Below are positions 17,310 to 26,620 of a stretch of DNA of 53,120 nucleotides, in pieces. Under the pieces are notes generated by a model that was not told where the DNA came from, ran no database searches, and saw only the letters and a program-made list of their open reading frames with translations. How positions within the stretch are numbered: the stretch's first letter is position 1; each line of letters begins with the position of its first letter. The DNA lies in NCBI GenBank assembly GCA_033765345.1, contig JANRIC010000139.1, forward strand, positions 1 to 53,120, in the 5' to 3' direction. The position numbers and the translations under genes were made by a program. The stretch comes from JANRIC01 sp033765345. GTDB taxonomy: Bacteria; Bacteroidota; Bacteroidia; Cytophagales; Microscillaceae.

Positions 17310-18362
17310 TCAGCTATTGTCGATCAGGAGTCCAGCAACTCTTTCCAAAGTTCTGTCTACGTCTTCATCTTCACCAGCTTTGATTCCTGCTTCTTTGAGT
17401 GCCTTTAAATTTTTAGGACTCGCATCGTCCATATCACGGTTGGCATTATTGATTTCGGGTTCAATCCTGATGTATTGGTCTTCTATATCGGCAGCTTTAA
17501 AAATTTGTTTGAGCTGATAATGTACGGTTTGGTCTACCCCGGACATCATAATATTGATCAAAGGTTTTATCCAACCGACCACTCCCCAATCTTTCACTTT
17601 TTGGTGTGTAAAATACATTTTAGTCGCTCCACCATTGCCCAACGAAAGGATTAACATATCTTCGGTATGGGTATGTACAATATCTTTATCTTTATTCCTG
17701 AGATTCCATTGCCGGGCTTCGGCATAAGCACACAAAGCCGGATTGTTAGCAAATACCCCTCCATCAATGAGTGGGTAAGTCACTCCTGACATAGAAGTCA
17801 CCTGAGCAGCCTCGAAGTAAGAGGGTGCGGCAGAAGTTGCCCTTGCCACATCACGAACTAAGAAATTTCGCCCTTCTGTAATTTTAGCATCGTGCTGCGT
17901 GAAAAAATGGGCTTTGCTGTCATAAACATCATAAGCACTCACCAGGCAAGGGCGAAGCAGTTGCTTGAGTTGTAAATCTCCAAAGTATTTGATCAGTACG
18001 TTTTCCAGAGAGTTTACAGAATAAAGCTCATCTATGAGCCCTGAAATACTCATTATTCTTTGTTGCCAGGAAATGCTGAATATTTCCTTGCCGTTTTCCA
18101 TGTATAAATTTACGGCATCTTCGGCTTTGAACTTGGGTCGTTCGGGATTTTTCTCATCAGGGCTTAGGTACAAGCAAGTCAGGATGCCTCCGGTGCTAGT
18201 GCCTGCGATCAAATCAAAATAATCGGCAAGTCTTGCATCAGGGTTATTGGATTTTTTTTGTAATTTTTTTTCTAAGGATACCAGGATTTGTGCAGGGATA
18301 ATGCCGCGGATACCGCCCCCATCCAGCGATAAGATTCTTGTCAATTTATTGTTACTCATCAT
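17310..18362 (-). CDS. Patatin-like phospholipase
   Basis: A 350-residue serine acyl hydrolase from the MM start at 18362; a further ATG lies 39 bases upstream. The oxyanion motif DGGGIRG is at 14-20, the nucleophile is Ser56 in GTSTGG, and the dyad aspartate is Asp200 in LIDGGVFANNP. This resembles cytosolic bacterial patatins (CapV and plant patatin) rather than the outer-membrane PlpD type: no signal peptide and no barrel. No CD-NTase or other defence gene is adjacent, so a CBASS role is not supported. Likely substrates are phospholipids or neutral lipids. Confidence 0.88.
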   Translation of the reverse strand: MMSNNKLTRILSLDGGGIRGIIPAQILVSLEKKLQKKSNNPDARLADYFDLIAGTSTGGILTCLYLSPDEKNPERPKFKAEDAVNLYMENGKEIFSISWQQRIMSISGLIDELYSVNSLENVLIKYFGDLQLKQLLRPCLVSAYDVYDSKAHFFTQHDAKITEGRNFLVRDVARATSAAPSYFEAAQVTSMSGVTYPLIDGGVFANNPALCAYAEARQWNLRNKDKDIVHTHTEDMLILSLGNGGATKMYFTHQKVKDWGVVGWIKPLINIMMSGVDQTVHYQLKQIFKAADIEDQYIRIEPEINNANRDMDDASPKNLKALKEAGIKAGEDEDVDRTLERVAGLLIDNS

Positions 18363-18410
18363 GGTGCTTGGTTTGTTACAGAATTTTTCTTCAAGATACA
18401 AAATATTTAT

Positions 18411-19490
18411 TTAGAAGCTAATTTCCCAGTTTTTTTGGGGTCTATAATACAATCTTTCGCCTTCCAATTCCAGGGGAGAAGCTATATTGTTATGAAAAAG
18501 GTTTCCAGTACCCAATCCTTGCGGCATTTGAACCGGAAAATTTGCCGTAAACTGACTGATCGCATTCAGCCCGATATTAGATTCCAGGGCTGACGTAATC
18601 CACCAGCCGATCTGGAGTTTTTGGGCAATTTTTATCCAATCCAGTGTAGCTTGGAAACCACCCAATAAAGAAGGTTTTAGAATAATATATGGACTTTGAA
18701 CACTCTCCAGGAGATTTTGTTTGGATGAATAGTCGCTTTTCCCAATCAATTCTTCATCCAATGCGATGGGGATAGGGCTTTCCTGGCATAATTGCCTGAG
18801 TGTGACCCATTGATTGGGCGAAATTGGTTGCTCAATAGAGTGTATTTGAAAATCAGCCAGTTTATTGAGCTTTTTCAGGGCATCATCCGGGCTAAACGCC
18901 CCGTTGGCATCGAGCCGCAGCGTAATTTCATCGGCAGAGTATCTCTTTCGGATAGAAGCGAGCAAGCTGCATTCCTGCTCAAAGTCCAAGGCACCAATTT
19001 TCATTTTGATGCAAGAAAAGCCTTGCGCCAGTTTCTGTTCAATTTGTGCCTGCATAAAATCAGGACTTCCCATCCAAATCAGTCCATTAATAGGTAAATA
19101 ACTTTCGCCCCTTGAAAATTCATTATCAAAGATAATTCTTTCTCCCCCCCGAAGACAGTCCAATAGAGCCGTTTCAAAAGCAAACCGTATGGCAGGTAAG
19201 TCATGAGAGACTAGATTTTGAACCAGTCCAAGCACCTCTTCGGTAGTTTTGGGCAGATCAAATGGGTGCATACGAAGGCATATTTCAGCCAACTGGTCTT
19301 CAAAATCAGGTCTATCATCAACACTCAGCCCTCGCAAGGGGGCTGCTTCCCCCCATCCGATTATTTCAGGAAAATCTGGGTCATATACTTGGATAAAAAA
19401 GGTATCTTTTTGATGAAATACCCCTCTGGAAGTACCTGCCTCAAATTTAAAATAAAGGGTATAAAGAAAATAATTCGCTTTTAGGGACAT
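18411..19490 (-). CDS. menC: o-Succinylbenzoate synthase (enolase superfamily)
   Basis: A 359-residue enolase-superfamily enzyme. The catalytic KxK is at Lys162/Lys164 in KMKIG; metal ligands follow in LRLDANGAF, SIEQP and ALDEEL; and the second lysine is in ILKPSLLGGF. The N-terminal domain has WGEAAPLRGLS. The pattern and length fit MenC of Bacteroidota, which dehydrates SHCHC to o-succinylbenzoate in menaquinone synthesis. Dipeptide epimerase and N-acylamino-acid racemase are relatives, but isochorismate synthase in the same window supports MenC. Its stop lies 48 bases from the patatin start, so the two may be co-transcribed. Confidence 0.83.
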   Translation of the reverse strand: MSLKANYFLYTLYFKFEAGTSRGVFHQKDTFFIQVYDPDFPEIIGWGEAAPLRGLSVDDRPDFEDQLAEICLRMHPFDLPKTTEEVLGLVQNLVSHDLPAIRFAFETALLDCLRGGERIIFDNEFSRGESYLPINGLIWMGSPDFMQAQIEQKLAQGFSCIKMKIGALDFEQECSLLASIRKRYSADEITLRLDANGAFSPDDALKKLNKLADFQIHSIEQPISPNQWVTLRQLCQESPIPIALDEELIGKSDYSSKQNLLESVQSPYIILKPSLLGGFQATLDWIKIAQKLQIGWWITSALESNIGLNAISQFTANFPVQMPQGLGTGNLFHNNIASPLELEGERLYYRPQKNWEISF

Positions 19491-19854
19491 AATTTAACAA
19501 ATATAATTCTTCGAACATTAAAAATAGCAAGACCACAGCATTTCTCCAAAAAACCAAGATTTTTATATACAAAATCATGAAAGAGAAACTTTTTGCAAGC
19601 ACGTGGCCTAGACCCTGATCATGAAAGCTTTAGTATTTTCAGGCTAAATAATACTTACTGGCATTAAACTTGGTTAATAAAATTTTGTATTTCTGCTTTA
19701 AAAGAATGCTATCCGGATTGGAACAGGAAATTTTGAACGAATTGTATTCATTCATGACATAAGTAATTTCCTGTTTTTTTAGGTTAATTTCCGGAGTACA
19801 AAATGTCGGTAAATTTGTACCAAATTTATATAAAATTCAATAAATGCTTATAAA
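19491..19854. other. Intergenic region with a candidate promoter
   Basis: No gene is seen in this 364-base divergent gap between menC and the SiaB-type gene. It is AT-rich. The only clear signal is an exact TAAATTTG box at 19810-19817, listed separately. Confidence 0.5.
19810..19817 (+). promoter_or_regulatory. Candidate -7 box for the SiaB-type gene
   Basis: TAAATTTG matches TAnnTTTG exactly, 37 bases before the ATG at 19855. No clear TTG lies at the expected distance upstream, so support is partial. Confidence 0.35.
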
Positions 19855-20424
19855 ATGCTCAGCCTTACCACACAAAAATTTAATTTTTATGAACATCAGG
19901 CACAGCTTATCCATCAAGAAATTATTCTTAGTTATCGGGGTCCTCTAAACGATGTATTACTTGCCGAACTAGGGCATGGCATTCGAGTAAGTTCTGTAAT
20001 CCCTCCAAAAATTGGGAAAAAAATTTTTACCATTTTTATGGAATTGGCTCAAAATGTTTTGTACTATTCACAAGAAGTAAATCATTATGGAGATCGGGAT
20101 CGTGTCGGAACGCTACTTGTTTTTCAAAATTCAGCGTATTATCACATCCTTACCGCCAACCTAATTTATGCAAAATCTATTGAAGCTCTTGAGCATAAAT
20201 GCCGTATGGTCAACACTTTAGACAAAGACGGACTTCGAGATTATAAACGTGAACTTCGTAATGCGCCGCCAGGTGTGGAAAGTCGTGGTGCTGGTATCGG
20301 AATGGTACAGGCTGCTATTATTTCCGAAAACCTGATCGATTATGATTTTAAATTGCTCGACGAAGAATATGCTTTTTATACTATTTCAGCCAAAGTAAAA
20401 ATTGATTCCACTGACTCGGAATAG
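19855..20424 (+). CDS. SiaB-family protein kinase (GHKL ATPase)
   Basis: A 189-residue cytosolic protein. An N-box-like ELAQNVLYYSQEV at about 63-75 and a glycine loop ESRGAGIGMVQAAI near 142 place it with the GHKL kinases, in the SiaB/DUF6272 group. In Pseudomonas, SiaB phosphorylates SiaC and the SpoIIE phosphatase SiaA reverses this. Three SpoIIE phosphatases lie 10-17 kb away in this window, but no SiaC-type protein is seen. The gene appears monocistronic. Confidence 0.78.
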   Translation: MLSLTTQKFNFYEHQAQLIHQEIILSYRGPLNDVLLAELGHGIRVSSVIPPKIGKKIFTIFMELAQNVLYYSQEVNHYGDRDRVGTLLVFQNSAYYHILTANLIYAKSIEALEHKCRMVNTLDKDGLRDYKRELRNAPPGVESRGAGIGMVQAAIISENLIDYDFKLLDEEYAFYTISAKVKIDSTDSE

Positions 20425-20481
20425 ACCTATAAATTAACCGCTTTAAGCACTTCCTTTTTTCAAATTAAAAACATTCCTTAC

Positions 20482-21342
20482 TTATCTTCTCCAGATAAGC
20501 TCGGGGATAGCCTGCTCTTTTGAAATAATTTCAGCATCATACAAATGAAAAATGATACTTTTTATCATTTTATCGCTTACCCACCCGTGGATTGCCCACT
20601 CCGTGCTATGGTACCAACGCTCTGCATCTGGAAGTTTTAGATGGTATCGCTCGCTGACCACTGATATATTTTGATCATTCTGCATAAACAAATCACAACT
20701 ATCGTGAATGGTTCTTAGCATTCGGATGATATTTTCGGATTGTTCGGCCAGTATACGATCTGTAGCCGCAATCACAAAACAAGGCCAGGGAGTCAGGTAT
20801 TCGCCGATTCTTCTGAGCTGCCCTGCATCTATATATGGTTTGGTGGTGTATTTTTCCCAGTAGAAAATATCACTTGTTTGCTTTCCCAAAGATTCCAAAG
20901 CACCGTGAATGTCCTGGACAAGTACAAACTGATCCTGACGGATTGTATGCCCCTTGCTGTGGGCATCTACTATAGCCATCAGGTGTGAGCCCGAACCAAA
21001 GCGACTGATAGCATATTTTTTATCAAAAATATCTTCATAACTTGCTAAGGGATTGTCAAATCCTGTGTGGATGCCCCAGGTCAAGGGTGTAATCACATAC
21101 TCGCTGATGATTTTGCTGGGATTCCCTCGGATGATGTCGGTAATGATGCCTTCTGTTAATAAAACACAAACATCAACAGTATTTTCTCTCAATGCCCGAA
21201 TCATCTCTCCGGTTCCTCCCAAAAAGTTTGTCCATTCTATTTTTACGCCTCTGCTTTGGAACATGCCCTGTTCATCTGCCAGGTGAATCGGCAGGTTAAA
21301 ATGCTCCGGTACACCGCCAATTCGTATGATAGCTTCATTCAT
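20482..21342 (-). CDS. NMT1/THI5-like substrate-binding-fold protein without signal peptide
   Basis: A 286-residue protein of the periplasmic-binding type II fold. The N-terminus reads IIRIGGVPEHFNLPIHLADE, followed by LGGTGEMIRALRENTVDVCVLLTEG, as in NMT1/THI5-like or Ca3427-like proteins. There is no signal peptide or lipobox, so it is predicted to be cytosolic. It lies 26 bases after the rhamnulokinase stop, probably in the same transcript as rhaI and rhaB. No ABC permease is adjacent. Its ligand, if any, is unknown. Confidence 0.75.
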   Translation of the reverse strand: MNEAIIRIGGVPEHFNLPIHLADEQGMFQSRGVKIEWTNFLGGTGEMIRALRENTVDVCVLLTEGIITDIIRGNPSKIISEYVITPLTWGIHTGFDNPLASYEDIFDKKYAISRFGSGSHLMAIVDAHSKGHTIRQDQFVLVQDIHGALESLGKQTSDIFYWEKYTTKPYIDAGQLRRIGEYLTPWPCFVIAATDRILAEQSENIIRMLRTIHDSCDLFMQNDQNISVVSERYHLKLPDAERWYHSTEWAIHGWVSDKMIKSIIFHLYDAEIISKEQAIPELIWRR

Positions 21343-21368
21343 AGCGGCTAAAATAAAAAGCGGATTTG

Positions 21369-22736
21369 TTAATTTATAGAATTTAAGTATTTTTTTGAAG
21401 AATCTGGAATCAATTGTGCAGCACCCAGGGCACTTCCCTGCGGAAAATCTGGAGTATCGATGATAAAGTCAGGAAGTAGTTGCTTAAGCATTTGTACAAA
21501 AACCTGATTTTTGGTAAAACCGCCATCGAGGTAGAGTTTTCGGATAAGGGAATTTTTAGCTACCAATTTTAAGGATTCTATTTGTAAAAGCGTCAATTCA
21601 TACAGCAATTGATGGAAGGCTGCTTCATAATTTTTAAACTCACTTAATGAAACTTCTGGTATACTTTCCGAAAAACCGAAGCGTGATTGTTGGAGGTATT
21701 TTTTGGGGAATACAAATGCGTGTTTTTGGGAAATTTCGGTGTAGAGTGTTTCATCAAAAACAATCTGTACGTGATAATCGGAAGATTTATGAAAATAGGT
21801 ATCCAATTTTTGAATCTGGTACTTAAATTCTTCTCCCAAAAACAACCTTGAGGCTTTTACTTTACGACCGCCCAAACCCAAAAAATGCAAGCAATCCCTT
21901 TCCAGTTCATACTTTGTAAGCGGGCTATCTTCAAACGGATTCATACAAATGCTCCAAGTACCAGTAGAAATCACCATGAATGGTTCTGAACTTGATGTTA
22001 GATAAGGAACCAAAGCCGCCGAACTATCGTGCACACCAGGGGCGATTTGGATAATTTTAGGCGTAATTTCTCCCTCAAAAGAAGTATCTGCCGAAACAAC
22101 TGGCGGAAATAAGCGGTCAATTTCTTCAGCTTTGACCCAGGAGTGGTAGTCCTTTTGTTCAAAATCCCACAATCCAGTATGGCAGCCAATGCTTGTATAT
22201 TCGCTGTATAACTTTTTGGAAAATACATAACTGCAATACTGAGGCAGATGTAAAGTGTATTTGATTTTTGTGAAAAGTTCGGGTTTGCGGTATTTAAGCC
22301 AGTAGAGCTGCAGACCCGAATTGAGCATTCCTAAAGCAGGTGATGAGGTATCGAGCTCAAATTTTAATTTTCCGCCGATTTGTGCGTAGAACTGTTCCCA
22401 CAAATCTTCCGGAAATGCTTTGAGGTAATTATAAAGAGGTGTGACTAGATTTCCTGCTTCGTCCAAATGCACGAATGAAGCCCCATAAGCCGAAAAATTA
22501 AGTGCTTGTACGTCGTATTCCTCTCCTTGAATCACTTCCTGCAAAGTATCCTTCATCCAATGAGTAATGCCTTGAATATCATCACAAGGAAAACCCTCAT
22601 CATCTGAAAGTTCTGTAAAAGTTTGACTCAAAACTTTTAAAACCTGAAAATTGCTGTCAAAGAGAAAGAACTTTTTATTGGTTTTGCCAATATCAAAAAT
22701 CGCTGTGACAGGTATTTTTTCTTTTTGAATACTCAT
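21369..22736 (-). CDS. rhaB: FGGY-family rhamnulokinase
   Basis: A 455-residue sugar kinase. The N-terminal phosphate loop is AIFDIGKTNKKFFLFD, the middle has APGVHDSSAALVPYL and STGTWSICMNPF, and the C-terminal adenosine motif is LYLDGGFTKNQVFVQML. The pairing with the L-rhamnose isomerase through a four-base ATGA overlap points to L-rhamnulose as substrate, giving rhamnulose 1-phosphate. Close FGGY relatives phosphorylate L-fuculose or xylulose. The aldolase for the next step is not in the window. Confidence 0.83.
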   Translation of the reverse strand: MSIQKEKIPVTAIFDIGKTNKKFFLFDSNFQVLKVLSQTFTELSDDEGFPCDDIQGITHWMKDTLQEVIQGEEYDVQALNFSAYGASFVHLDEAGNLVTPLYNYLKAFPEDLWEQFYAQIGGKLKFELDTSSPALGMLNSGLQLYWLKYRKPELFTKIKYTLHLPQYCSYVFSKKLYSEYTSIGCHTGLWDFEQKDYHSWVKAEEIDRLFPPVVSADTSFEGEITPKIIQIAPGVHDSSAALVPYLTSSSEPFMVISTGTWSICMNPFEDSPLTKYELERDCLHFLGLGGRKVKASRLFLGEEFKYQIQKLDTYFHKSSDYHVQIVFDETLYTEISQKHAFVFPKKYLQQSRFGFSESIPEVSLSEFKNYEAAFHQLLYELTLLQIESLKLVAKNSLIRKLYLDGGFTKNQVFVQMLKQLLPDFIIDTPDFPQGSALGAAQLIPDSSKKYLNSIN

Positions 22737-24007
22737 AAGCCTGTAGCTAAGGTTTTTGCCCCCCGAGCCTCAATCAACTTTTTCCTGACTTCTAGGCTGC
22801 GGTACAATTCCAGGGGTTTTAATGCGCCTCCCGCTCTCAGACGTGCTTCCGCTAACAAGGCACGCAGGTCTGTTCTAAAAGCATTTTGTAAAATTTCCTG
22901 CGCCTTTGCCACGTCTTGGTTTTCTTGGGCATCTTGTAAAGCCTTTCTGTCCAAGAATAAAGCTTGTGCGTAAGCCAATAAAATCGCTTCTACAGATTGT
23001 AATAAATCTTCTAGCGGGTCTTTGACATTGTGCGAGGCATCAATCATCCAACCCAGGTCAGTAGCATGGTTCATGCTGTGAGCATCCATACCCTCTACCA
23101 ATTCATTAAAAATCAGAAATAGTTGATAAGGTTTGACAGATCCGGCAGTCAGGTCATCATCTCCATATTTGGAATCATTGAAGTGAAACCCACCAAGTTT
23201 GCCTTCCATCAGCAGTAAAGCTACGATTTGCTCGATGTTGGCATTGGGTAGATGATGCCCCAGGTCTACCAGGGTAAAAGCCTTATCTCCCAGCTTTTGG
23301 GCGTACAAAAGGGATTGTCCCCAGTCGCCTACGGTCATGGAGTAAAAATTTGGCTCAAAGGCTTTGTACTCTACAAACATTTTCCAATCTTGGGGCAATG
23401 CCGCATAAATTTCCTGCAAGCCTTCAAGCGTATTTTCAAAAGCCTTGCGGAAATTAAGCTGCCCCGGAAAGCAAGAACCGTCTGAAAGCCAAACGGTAAT
23501 GGATGTAGAACCCAGCTCGATGCCGTACCGAATGACTTCTAGGTTGTGATCAATTGCCTGTTTGCGAATTTCAGGCTTGGCATTTTGCAGAGAGCCGAAT
23601 TTGTAACTGTGTTTTTGGTTGGGCTGATCCTGAAAGGTGTTTGAATTTACGGCATCAAAGCGCAGTCCGAGTTGAGCGGCCAACTGCCGAATATGGGCAG
23701 GATTTTGAGGAATATCCCAGGGAATATGCAGCGAAATTGCCCCAGAAGAGCAATTTAAGGCGTGTAACAAGGCCACATCTTCCATTTTTTCTTCCAGATC
23801 TCGAGGTTCGCCCCCACCGGGGAAACGCCCAAACCTTGTACCGCCCGTACCCAAAGCCCAACTTGGAATGGCAATTTGAAAATCCATGAGTTTCTGGAGA
23901 ATCTGCGCTGTATCTGGAATTTCATCCTTTAAATAAGCATACCGATTTTGGTGCTTTTTGAGCAAACCTTCATTGTGTCGTTGAATGTCTTTCTGGGTGA
24001 TTTGCAT
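22733..24007 (-). CDS. rhaI: L-rhamnose isomerase (RhaI, Pseudomonas stutzeri type)
   Basis: A 424-residue TIM-barrel sugar isomerase from the ATG at 24007 (MQITQKDIQRHNE); an upstream ATG at 24082 would add 25 atypical residues. Characteristic segments are IPSWALGTGGTRFGRF, AISLHIPWD, TVWLSDGSCFPGQ, VEYKAFEPNFY, LVDLGHHLPNANIEQ and GGFHFNDSKYGDDDL, which together carry the Glu/Asp/His metal site. It interconverts L-rhamnose and L-rhamnulose. It is first in the rhaI-rhaB-NMT1-like operon. The long upstream gap holds two hairpin elements but no obvious TAnnTTTG box. Confidence 0.87.
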   Translation of the reverse strand: MQITQKDIQRHNEGLLKKHQNRYAYLKDEIPDTAQILQKLMDFQIAIPSWALGTGGTRFGRFPGGGEPRDLEEKMEDVALLHALNCSSGAISLHIPWDIPQNPAHIRQLAAQLGLRFDAVNSNTFQDQPNQKHSYKFGSLQNAKPEIRKQAIDHNLEVIRYGIELGSTSITVWLSDGSCFPGQLNFRKAFENTLEGLQEIYAALPQDWKMFVEYKAFEPNFYSMTVGDWGQSLLYAQKLGDKAFTLVDLGHHLPNANIEQIVALLLMEGKLGGFHFNDSKYGDDDLTAGSVKPYQLFLIFNELVEGMDAHSMNHATDLGWMIDASHNVKDPLEDLLQSVEAILLAYAQALFLDRKALQDAQENQDVAKAQEILQNAFRTDLRALLAEARLRAGGALKPLELYRSLEVRKKLIEARGAKTLATGL

Positions 24008-24220
24008 ACTTGTATAGTTTGGATATTGACTTGTTTTTTTACCCTTGGTCTGATTGCCACATACTTCGGGCTTGGATAACATGAAAACCTTATTATGACC
24101 TTACTTTTCCTTGACGATTTTTAAACATAAGCCTATGGAGTGTCACTGACCACCGCCCACAGGATTGGAATAATTTATTTGGTTCTTCCGACATTTTAGC
24201 GCAAAACACCCCTACCGCCT

Positions 24221-24242
24221 GGCTTGGTGTCTTCACCAAGCC
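24221..24242. repeat. GTG-TCTT-CAC hairpin, copy A
   Basis: GGCTTGGTG (24221-24229), loop TCTT, then CACCAAGCC (24234-24242): a perfect 9-bp stem. On the minus strand the loop reads AAGA. It shares its core with the hairpins at 41370, 42297 and 50898 but has a different outer stem. Confidence 0.75.
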
Positions 24243-24328
24243 TCTGTTGAGCGAAAATATAGTGCTAGAATTCTCTGAATACTTAACGATACACTAAAAG
24301 CACGGAAGAGCAATTAAAATAATTAAAA

Positions 24329-24548
24329 GGTGAATCGCATCAAATTTAAGGGTTTTTACAGGTATTTCGTAGCTCCGTAGGAGTAAAATATTTATAGCCA
24401 TTTCATTTTCAGTTGATACAGTTCCGTAGGAACGGCATAGATGTCGTTCCTACGGAACTTAATTTTAGGTCATTTTGAATTGCTATAAATATTTCGCCCC
24501 TTTGGGGCTTGGAAAAGCTCATTTGCATTTTCGTGGATGCGATTAACC
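24329..24548. repeat. 220-bp triple-nested palindromic element (MITE/REP-like)
   Basis: Three inverted repeats are nested. The outer pair is GGTGAATCGCATC (24329-24341) and GATGCGATTAACC (24536-24548), with one mismatch. The middle pair is AAATATTTATAGC (24386-24398) and GCTATAAATATTT (24482-24494), perfect. The inner pair is AGTTCCGTAGGAACG (24420-24434) and CGTTCCTACGGAACT (24445-24459), perfect, with a 10-base loop. It has no coding capacity. The terminal-repeat form fits a non-autonomous mobile element. Confidence 0.75.
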
Positions 24549-24566
24549 TAGGTCTAAGAGAGAAAA

Positions 24567-24598
24567 TTGCCTCTCTGAGTAGGAAATTGCTATCTTTG
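24567..24598 (+). promoter_or_regulatory. Promoter of the FkbM-acyltransferase operon
   Basis: TTG (24567-24569), 21 bases, then TATCTTTG (24591-24598): an exact match to the Bacteroidota TTG / TAnnTTTG consensus with normal spacing. Transcription should start near 24605, about 43 bases before the ATG. Confidence 0.7.
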
Positions 24599-24647
24599 AG
24601 AGGAAAAGCGGATTTTATCATGACATCTTTAACATTACCCAATACCT

Positions 24648-25337
24648 ATGAAAATACTAGATAGAATCTTCAATTCCTGGATGCACCGCAAACTCATCAA
24701 ACCTTCTTATGCCCAATTGGGAGAAGACATCCTTATGCTAAACATCTTAAAATGGCTCAACATCAGCAAACCTACGTATTTAGACCTAGGTGCGTCGCAT
24801 CCGGTGCAATTGAGCAACACTTTTTTACTTTATCAACAAGGCTATCGTGGAGTGCTGGTAGAAGCTGACCCTTTTTATGCTGATATTATCCCGGCGTACC
24901 GACCGGAAGACTGCCTGCTTAACCTGGGCGTAGGTGTCAAAAATGGAGAAGCCGACTTTTTTATTATGAAAAATAAAACCGAAAATACGTTTGATCAATC
25001 GGTGGCTGAATTTTTAGAAAAGGAAAAAAGAAATCAAATTGAGAAAAAAATCAAACTCCCCATCCAAACTGTCAACGATATTATTGCACAGAATTTTGAA
25101 AAAAGCCCGGATTTGATCAGCGTAGACCTAGAAGGACTCCAATGGGATATTTTGCAATCACTTGACTTTGAGCTATACCGCCCCAAAGTACTTTGTGTAG
25201 AAACCAAGGATGAGCAACACCATAAAATGACCGACCTGATTGATTTTGTACTCAGTCAAGGTTATTTTATCTGTGCTGATACTTTTATCAATTCCATTTT
25301 TGTAGATCAAAAAAGCTGGGATCAACGATCCTACTAA
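24648..25337 (+). CDS. FkbM-family methyltransferase
   Basis: A 229-residue SAM-dependent methyltransferase. The SAM loop is YLDLGASHPVQLSNT, followed by GVLVEADPFY and the later DLISVDLEGLQWDIL, typical of FkbM proteins that O-methylate sugars or polyketides. No signal peptide. It lies 15 bases before an acyltransferase-3 gene, so the pair probably modifies a surface glycan. It has a good promoter 50 bases upstream. Confidence 0.85.
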   Translation: MKILDRIFNSWMHRKLIKPSYAQLGEDILMLNILKWLNISKPTYLDLGASHPVQLSNTFLLYQQGYRGVLVEADPFYADIIPAYRPEDCLLNLGVGVKNGEADFFIMKNKTENTFDQSVAEFLEKEKRNQIEKKIKLPIQTVNDIIAQNFEKSPDLISVDLEGLQWDILQSLDFELYRPKVLCVETKDEQHHKMTDLIDFVLSQGYFICADTFINSIFVDQKSWDQRSY

Positions 25338-25352
25338 TTCAAATTTTATGCG

Positions 25353-26447
25353 ATGGGTTTACTAAGATTTCTTCTGGCTGTTTCGGTGGTTATTGTTCAT
25401 TCATCACCTGTCTTGGGCTTCAAAATGATGGAAGGATTCATTGCAGTACAGGCTTTTTATATCGTTTCCGGTTTTTATATGACCTTGATTCTCAATGAAA
25501 AATATATCGGCAAAAAATCATCCTACTGGCTTTTCATCAGCAATCGTTATCTTCGTCTTTATCCTATTTATTTTGTTATCGTACTGATGACAATATTGCT
25601 GAGTCTGCTTTACGGCTTTCTTTTGAATGATTTTGGAAAACTAAGTTACTATTTGAATGATATATATTCTATGAAGCCTTTTACCTTATTGGTACTCTTA
25701 TTCAGCAATCTTACCTTGATCGGACAAGACATTTTGTCTTTTACAAGCTATCAGGAAACGCAGGGTACACTTCATTTCGCAGATTTGTATGAGCTTCCTA
25801 CAATTTATAGCTTTATGTTTATTTCTATTGCCTGGACTGTCAGCCTGGAGCTTAATTTTTATCTGATAGCTCCCTTTGTAGTACGAAAAAGTATCCTAAG
25901 ACCTTTGCTTGTGCTCATGATTAGCATACTAATCAGAATTTTATTCTATCAATGGGGCTATGACCGAGATCCTTGGATTTATCGTTTCTTTCCTACCGAA
26001 GTATTGTTTTTTATGCTGGGAAGTCTTTCATATCATCTCTACAAAAATATTCCTGAACGAATCAGACATCTCCACAAGATATTTTTTGTCCTTCTGATAA
26101 TTTTCACGCTATCTTTTTATTATTTGCCGACCTATTATGTTAAAATTTTCACCTACTATTTTTTAGTGATGCTTGGAATCCCATTCTTGTTCAAATTAAC
26201 CAAAAATCACCCAATAGACAGATATATTGGCGAATTATCTTATCCCATCTATTTAGTTCATCCGCTGGTACTGATGATTACCCTGGCTAATCGATTTCCG
26301 AAGCTTGAAAGTTTGGGTACTACAACGCTCATCCTGACGCTAATTATGGCGATTCTCTTGCACGAATTGATTGCCAAACCTTTGGAGAAGTATCGACAAT
26401 CCAGAATAAATAAAACCAACGAACCCGTATCTTTCTTGCAAATGTAA
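25353..26447 (+). CDS. Acyltransferase-3 (OafA/YrhL-like) membrane protein
   Basis: A 364-residue protein with about ten membrane helices. The start is MGLLRFLLAVSVVIVHSSPV, with the catalytic-type histidine in VIVHSS; further family marks are YIVSGFYMTLILNEKY, FISNRYLRLYPIYFV, WTVSLELNFYLIAPF and GELSYPIYLVHPLVL. These enzymes O-acylate cell-surface sugars from the inner membrane. It is co-transcribed with the FkbM methyltransferase (15-base gap). Confidence 0.88.
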   Translation: MGLLRFLLAVSVVIVHSSPVLGFKMMEGFIAVQAFYIVSGFYMTLILNEKYIGKKSSYWLFISNRYLRLYPIYFVIVLMTILLSLLYGFLLNDFGKLSYYLNDIYSMKPFTLLVLLFSNLTLIGQDILSFTSYQETQGTLHFADLYELPTIYSFMFISIAWTVSLELNFYLIAPFVVRKSILRPLLVLMISILIRILFYQWGYDRDPWIYRFFPTEVLFFMLGSLSYHLYKNIPERIRHLHKIFFVLLIIFTLSFYYLPTYYVKIFTYYFLVMLGIPFLFKLTKNHPIDRYIGELSYPIYLVHPLVLMITLANRFPKLESLGTTTLILTLIMAILLHELIAKPLEKYRQSRINKTNEPVSFLQM

Positions 26448-26620
26448 GATTCCTCTAAAAGCCTATAAACAATGCCAAAAAACACCTGTAAATTATATTT
26501 TATTCTCAAATAATCTCATAAATGAATGTTTATAGGGCAGCTTTTTGATTTATAACACAGCTCTGAGATATTTCACGCATAAAAATTGCACTAAAACAGA
26601 TAAATTATTACATTCGTGTT

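Larger units (their letters stand above)
24008..24647. other. Divergent intergenic region with repeat elements
   Basis: No gene is supported in these 640 bases between rhaI and the FkbM gene. It contains a GTG-TCTT-CAC hairpin (24221-24242), a triple-nested palindromic element (24329-24548) and the FkbM promoter (24567-24598), each listed separately. Open frames here arise from the palindromes. Confidence 0.7.

Noticed and set aside
17310..18362. Patatin as a CapV-type CBASS effector
   Set aside because: No CD-NTase, Cap2/Cap3 or other defence gene is adjacent; neighbours are a phosphatase and menC.
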